Part shown: positions 22,942 through 25,708 of the stretch, piece after piece
Layout: every line of letters begins with the position of its first letter
Numbering within the stretch: position 1 is the stretch's first letter
Assembly (NCBI GenBank): GCA_016840825.1
Contig: JAEORN010000326.1
Location: forward strand, 1-25,708
Direction: 5' to 3'
Length of the DNA: 25,708 nt
Origin: Candidatus Thorarchaeota archaeon
Lineage (GTDB): Archaea; Asgardarchaeota; Thorarchaeia; Thorarchaeales; Thorarchaeaceae
The notes under the pieces: model-generated
Told to the model about the DNA's origin: nothing
Database searches by the model: none
The model's input: the letters and a program-made list of their open reading frames with translations, nothing else
Program-made: the position numbers and the translations under genes

Positions 22942-23274
22942 TTGGATAGTGCTACAAAGGATTCATTCACTACAGATTTGACTCAATTTGAGGAAAAGAT
23001 AAACAAAAGAGCACGACAAGGACTCCTCCTGATACTCCCTTTAGTCTTCTTTCCAGTGATAGTTACTATATTCTCAGAAATGATTGAAGAAACTCTACTC
23101 TTCATAATAACGGCAGTCTTCTTAGTTCTAGCAATAACTAGCTTTGGATATTCGCTGCACTGGGGAAGAAATGGGAGGAGATACATCTACGGCCTCAGGA
23201 TTTTGAGTCTTATTTCACCGCCCTATCCGATTCTTCGTTCGAAAATAGCAGTGACTGACAGAAATCCGATATAG
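22942..23274 (+). CDS. Small two-helix membrane protein, unknown function
   Basis: A 110-residue protein with two adjacent membrane segments (about 27-46 and 51-70) joined by a short acidic turn (SEMIEE). An N-terminal charged region (FEEKINKRARQG) and a basic C-terminal tail (GRNGRRYIYGLRIL) place both ends in the cytoplasm. The start is TTG 22942 with AGGAAGG five bases upstream. No family recognised. The next gene follows after about 40 bases on the same strand. Confidence 0.6.
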   Translation: MDSATKDSFTTDLTQFEEKINKRARQGLLLILPLVFFPVIVTIFSEMIEETLLFIITAVFLVLAITSFGYSLHWGRNGRRYIYGLRILSLISPPYPILRSKIAVTDRNPI

Positions 23275-23316
23275 ATTGTAATTAGATGGGGAGCGACTGA
23301 CCTCCTATTCATCAGA

Positions 23317-23622
23317 TTGTTGGAGCCCGAAATTACAACTAAAAAGAGGATACAACTCCCCCGACTCATCTTTCGAAATGATTATACTCATCAAGTGGAT
23401 GGTGTTGAAATATCTAGGAAAGAGGGTGTGTTTGTATTTCCAATAAGTCTGAAAGAATACATCATGGGGGAAGGCATTCTCTATGGACTACCACTTCAGA
23501 AACATTTCTGGGTACCTAAGAAGCATCCGATATCAACGGAAATACTTCTGAATATAATCAGACAATTGAATCTGGACCTAGCACAGAAAAAAGATGATGG
23601 AATTAGAAGAACATTGCTTTAG
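23317..23622 (+). CDS. Small protein of unknown function
   Basis: A soluble-looking protein of 101 residues without Cys, signal or membrane segment. It has a beta-like first half (IQLPRLIFRNDYTHQVDGVE) and a helical C-terminus (EILLNIIRQLNLDLAQKKD). The start is uncertain, TTG 23317 or TTG 23320; no good ribosome binding site is near, so it may be read by coupling from the upstream gene. Its stop overlaps by four bases the stop of the convergent gene. No family recognised. Confidence 0.5.
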   Translation: MLEPEITTKKRIQLPRLIFRNDYTHQVDGVEISRKEGVFVFPISLKEYIMGEGILYGLPLQKHFWVPKKHPISTEILLNIIRQLNLDLAQKKDDGIRRTLL

Positions 23623-23936
23623 AGTAATTCAGCATCGCCATTTGATCTGATAATAAGGGTGCCAGATCGTCTAACTGTATCCATTCTACTAACGATTAGA
23701 CTAGATTTAACATGACCCTCAGCTTCCCACTCAATCAATGTATCGCCATCTTGGTTCTTTGTTTGTGAAATTATTCTGAAACCTGAGGGATCGATATCAA
23801 CACTATCATGAGTAACAATATTGGGTCGACCACCATATCGAAGCTTGTCTGTCCATCTGCGTCTTCTTTGCTCCTCGATTTGCAGCTCCAGAAGCTCTTG
23901 GACTAGCATCGCAATTTCGTATTTGCTCTTCTTCAT
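23619..23936 (-). CDS. Small basic protein of unknown function
   Basis: A 105-residue protein with a helical N-terminus (KSKYEIAMLVQELLELQIEE) leading to the basic cluster QRRRRW, then a beta-rich part (GFRIISQTKNQDGDTLIEWE) that could fold as a small sheet domain. ATG 23936 has AAGGAGAG with six bases between, an excellent ribosome binding site, so the gene is probably real. It overlaps the convergent gene by four bases. No family recognised. Confidence 0.65.
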   Translation of the reverse strand: MKKSKYEIAMLVQELLELQIEEQRRRRWTDKLRYGGRPNIVTHDSVDIDPSGFRIISQTKNQDGDTLIEWEAEGHVKSSLIVSRMDTVRRSGTLIIRSNGDAELL

Positions 23937-24178
23937 AAGTGGCTCTCCTTTATTCGATATGATTTTCTATATGAACGTACTTTAGTTCTCTGTTCGAGGC
24001 CTAGCACCTAATTCGCAGATACGATTTTTGAAATTATACAAACGACAACTCACTTCTTTTTGCTTTCTTCTTCTTTATAAATAACCGACGATTTCGAAAT
24101 ACTCATAACAGGACGAAACCATTACTTCCATGACAAAAAAAGATACACGCTTAGAATTCGTTGCTTTCGGTCTGTGAT
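23937..24178. other. Intergenic region with a strong plus-strand promoter
   Basis: No convincing gene. It contains the TATA box at 24074-24083 and, after the predicted transcription start, a 15-codon ORF (ATG 24130 to TGA 24177, MTKKDTRLEFVAFGL) without ribosome binding site, whose stop lies just before ATG 24179. Confidence 0.5.
24074..24083 (+). promoter_or_regulatory. TATA box TTTATAAATA
   Basis: TTTATAAATA is a near-ideal archaeal TATA box. Transcription should begin near 24100-24105, about 75 bases before ATG 24179 and 260 bases before ATG 24361. Confidence 0.65.
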
Positions 24179-24445
24179 ATGCCGACCGATTCCCAATATG
24201 AAGTCAGCCATTTCCTAGACGCTACGAATAGGTCTAGTAACAGATCCGGTTCATATGAACAGGACAACGTATTTGCTATGCACGGAAAGTCAAGAGCAAA
24301 TACCATCCAGGGTTTGAAAGAAATCCTCGAAACGACGAATATCAGACAGAGGTGGAAAGAATGGACGATAAACAAATTTACTCTACGATATCAGAGGCTT
24401 GGAACAACAATATGCCACCAATTGGCTTCTCAGTTGAACGGCTAG
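24179..24445 (+). CDS. Possible small protein overlapping the next gene
   Basis: An 88-codon ORF (MPTDSQYEVSHFLDATNRSS...) placed correctly after a strong TATA box. The first 60 codons look protein-like in composition, with a plausible helix (NTIQGLKEILETTN). The last 28 codons overlap in another frame with the gene starting at 24361, which has the better ribosome binding site. It may be a real short gene with a long overlap, a remnant of a longer gene, or chance. Confidence 0.3.
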   Translation: MPTDSQYEVSHFLDATNRSSNRSGSYEQDNVFAMHGKSRANTIQGLKEILETTNIRQRWKEWTINKFTLRYQRLGTTICHQLASQLNG

Positions 24446-24882
24446 AATCATTGTTTAACATTACAAAATTTCCAGCCCCAGGCTATTATCTAACAATGTC
24501 AGGGTCTCCAAGTAGCGATGAGAAGTTTGTGGTTAGAGGTTATAAAGCCGAAAAGCACGACTATGAAACCCTTGACAAATTGATCCATCGTGCATTCTAT
24601 GATTCAAAACATATTCCTCTTCGGTTGCGACAGAAGCTAACTGTAGGGCTATCAGGAAAAGAGAGGATCGCAAGAGAGTTCACAACATCAAGATCTGCTA
24701 CGAAGAGACGTTGGTGTGCTGCATTGGTCCCTGCACCAGATGGATCACCCTATGGACTTCTAGTCATTTTTGGAGTTCGTGTTGGTATTCATGGAAGAAA
24801 GAGAGGAACTGTTCTTGATAATCCAGTCCACACAGCAATTGCAAAGAGCTTCACTCTCTCGCCAAGTGGAATGGCTCAATAG
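24361..24882 (+). CDS. Protein of unknown function
   Basis: A 173-residue soluble protein from ATG 24361, which has GAGGTGG with five bases between; GTG 24352 is inside the region of that site. No membrane segment. The middle is basic (LRQKLTVGLSGKERIAREFT, then SRSATKRRW). The C-terminal part has hydrophobic strands (YGLLVIFGVRVGIHG). No domain recognised. It shares the strong promoter at 24074 with the overlapping upstream ORF. The stop is only five bases from the stop of the convergent zinc-finger gene. Confidence 0.6.
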   Translation: MDDKQIYSTISEAWNNNMPPIGFSVERLESLFNITKFPAPGYYLTMSGSPSSDEKFVVRGYKAEKHDYETLDKLIHRAFYDSKHIPLRLRQKLTVGLSGKERIAREFTTSRSATKRRWCAALVPAPDGSPYGLLVIFGVRVGIHGRKRGTVLDNPVHTAIAKSFTLSPSGMAQ

Positions 24883-24886
24883 AGAT

Positions 24887-25048
24887 CTAAGAGAGATTAA
24901 CTTTCGAGCTCTTAGTTGCGTGCTTAGTTATCTCTAGGTTACAGGAGTGTTTTGTTCTACACCAGTCCTCACATTTTTGGGCCCACTCTGCATCCGTATA
25001 GAGAAGATGGCATGCTTCACACTCAAAGAGATTTCCTACTTTTTTCAT
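24887..25048 (-). CDS. Small zinc-finger-like protein (53 residues)
   Basis: Starts at ATG 25048 (MKKVGNLFECEACHLLYTDA...) and ends at 24887. Seen: FECEACHLLYTDAEWAQKCE, then DWCRTKHSCNLEITKHA. The set C10-x2-C13, C26, C30 and C36, H43 fits a compact zinc site. The pattern F-x-C-x2-C-x-L-x-Y, then CEDWC and SCNLEITKHA, is one I know from many small archaeal proteins, always annotated as hypothetical. The conserved spacing makes it very likely a real gene. The ribosome binding site is weak. It lies between a convergent gene and a methyltransferase on the same strand 54 bases upstream. Confidence 0.8.
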   Translation of the reverse strand: MKKVGNLFECEACHLLYTDAEWAQKCEDWCRTKHSCNLEITKHATKSSKVNLS

Positions 25049-25102
25049 AAAAGAACCAATGAGATGTACCGCTATAATCTTGAAGGTATAGGAAAAACAA
25101 TT

Positions 25103-25708
25103 TCACTTCCTTATCATACAAAATAAGCTTGATTCGTCGACTTCAATAATATCTCCTTCGAAGTTGAGCTGCTCCAAGATATCTGTAAAGGCTTTCGCAT
25201 CAAAGGTAGCAGCCCTAAAACCATCTTTACAAATAATGACTCCATCCTTGGTTAAATCCCAATCAATCTCGCCCAAAAGACCTTCTTCTGCTTGAAGGCG
25301 AAACCATTCCAATCTAGATTCCCAGAATTTAGAAGAGTAAGATGAGAAAAGACATATGCCCCCTGGCTTTGTGACTCTGTAAGCTTCAAGCATTAGCTCT
25401 TTTGGATTAACTTTGAAGGCTGAAATCCCATTTTGGATACATAAAACCAGATCAAAACAGCTATCTACGAATCCCAGATTGATGGCATTCATCCCCAGCA
25501 GCTCAAGGGAACTTTTCGAAGGTAGGTAGGAGTATGCCATTCGAAGACTTTCAAACGATGTGTCAATACCTATTACAGTTGTACGATAGCTAACTAGATG
25601 ACTTAGTACACGACCATATCCACATCCAAGTTCTAATACAACTGCGTTGGGTGTAAGTTGCTCCAACACATATTGTATTTCAGCCAGCAGATATTGCTTT
25701 GTTCGAGG
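25103..25708 (-). CDS. Class I SAM-dependent methyltransferase, 5' end outside window
   Basis: Transfers a methyl group from S-adenosylmethionine to an unknown acceptor. Seen: motif I VVLELGCGYGRVLSHL, motif II acid in VIGIDTSFESLRMAY, motif IV-like CFDLVLCIQNGIS, post-IV VTKPGGICLFSSYS and a C-terminal extension of about 75 residues. The GTG at 25669 is not a convincing start. The frame stays open for 13 more codons to the window edge, and those codons (TKQYLLAEIQYVLEQL) look like the usual helix before motif I, so the gene begins beyond 25708. Acceptor unknown. Confidence 0.9.
   Translation of the reverse strand, partial: PRTKQYLLAEIQYVLEQLTPNAVVLELGCGYGRVLSHLVSYRTTVIGIDTSFESLRMAYSYLPSKSSLELLGMNAINLGFVDSCFDLVLCIQNGISAFKVNPKELMLEAYRVTKPGGICLFSSYSSKFWESRLEWFRLQAEEGLLGEIDWDLTKDGVIICKDGFRAATFDAKAFTDILEQLNFEGDIIEVDESSLFCMIRK

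Noticed and set aside
24130..24177. 15-codon ORF MTKKDTRLEFVAFGL as a gene
   Set aside because: No ribosome binding site and too short to judge; noted only as part of the leader.
1..25708. CRISPR arrays, tRNA or rRNA genes, insertion sequences, defence island
   Set aside because: No regularly spaced repeats, no cloverleaf candidates, no transposase or defence-type proteins were found by reading; a tRNAscan or repeat search could still find weak cases.

Overview
The window reads as chromosomal DNA of an archaeon, most likely an Asgard-type lineage (Thorarchaeota-like). The archaeal call rests on several things: TATA boxes about 25-35 bases before probable transcription starts, Shine-Dalgarno sites of the GGTGAT(C) type, a geranylgeranyl-reductase-family flavoprotein, a bacterio-opsin-activator type HTH regulator, a neelaredoxin-type superoxide reductase, and exported proteins that carry an N-terminal signal peptide plus a C-terminal membrane anchor. 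The Asgard placement is an inference from protein style and is weaker than the archaeal call. Several genes have a bacterial flavour (full-length transketolase, bacterial-type SerRS, flavin reductase-PCP_red fusion), which fits such mosaic genomes. TTG starts with a good ribosome binding site are common.

Layout. 1-2.7 kb: the end of an endonuclease III gene, serS, a C_GCAxxG_C_C redox protein and a rubrerythrin-like ferritin. 2.7-4.7 kb: a large conserved enzyme-like protein of unknown function and an ECF transporter S component. 4.9-7.5 kb: superoxide reductase, then four minus-strand genes (VOC protein, a zinc-ribbon membrane protein, a DUF2085-like membrane protein, a small membrane protein). 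7.7-11.4 kb: a GNAT acetyltransferase, a membrane-anchored family 5 solute-binding protein, a 394-base regulatory gap, and a PadR regulator fused to a methyltransferase-like domain. 11.5-16.4 kb: an exported calcium-site protein, transketolase, a short-chain dehydrogenase and a flavin reductase-PCP_red fusion. 16.4-18.1 kb: an HTH_10 regulator divergent from an EamA transporter. 18.2-22.5 kb: a geranylgeranyl reductase homologue, a PNPOx-like/MarR operon with an operator-like palindrome, an E1-like ThiF/MoeB protein and a second EamA transporter. 22.5-25.7 kb: small proteins (DUF5320-like, two-TM, two unknown), overlapping ORFs, a 53-residue zinc-finger gene and a methyltransferase running off the end.

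The window is mostly single genes and divergent or convergent pairs rather than long operons. No CRISPR array, insertion sequence, tRNA, rRNA or recognisable defence island was seen. The most unusual item is the solute-binding protein at 8278-10104. Its two halves are in swapped order relative to every canonical SBP_bac_5 protein I know, i.e. a circular permutation. It has no permease or ATPase genes beside it, a 17-base perfect palindrome sits before its start, and a PadR-methyltransferase fusion is encoded divergently. Together these could form a sensing or uptake unit of a new kind. Other observations are the two domain fusions, several operator-like palindromes, and perfect hairpins at the convergent gene junctions that have room for them.
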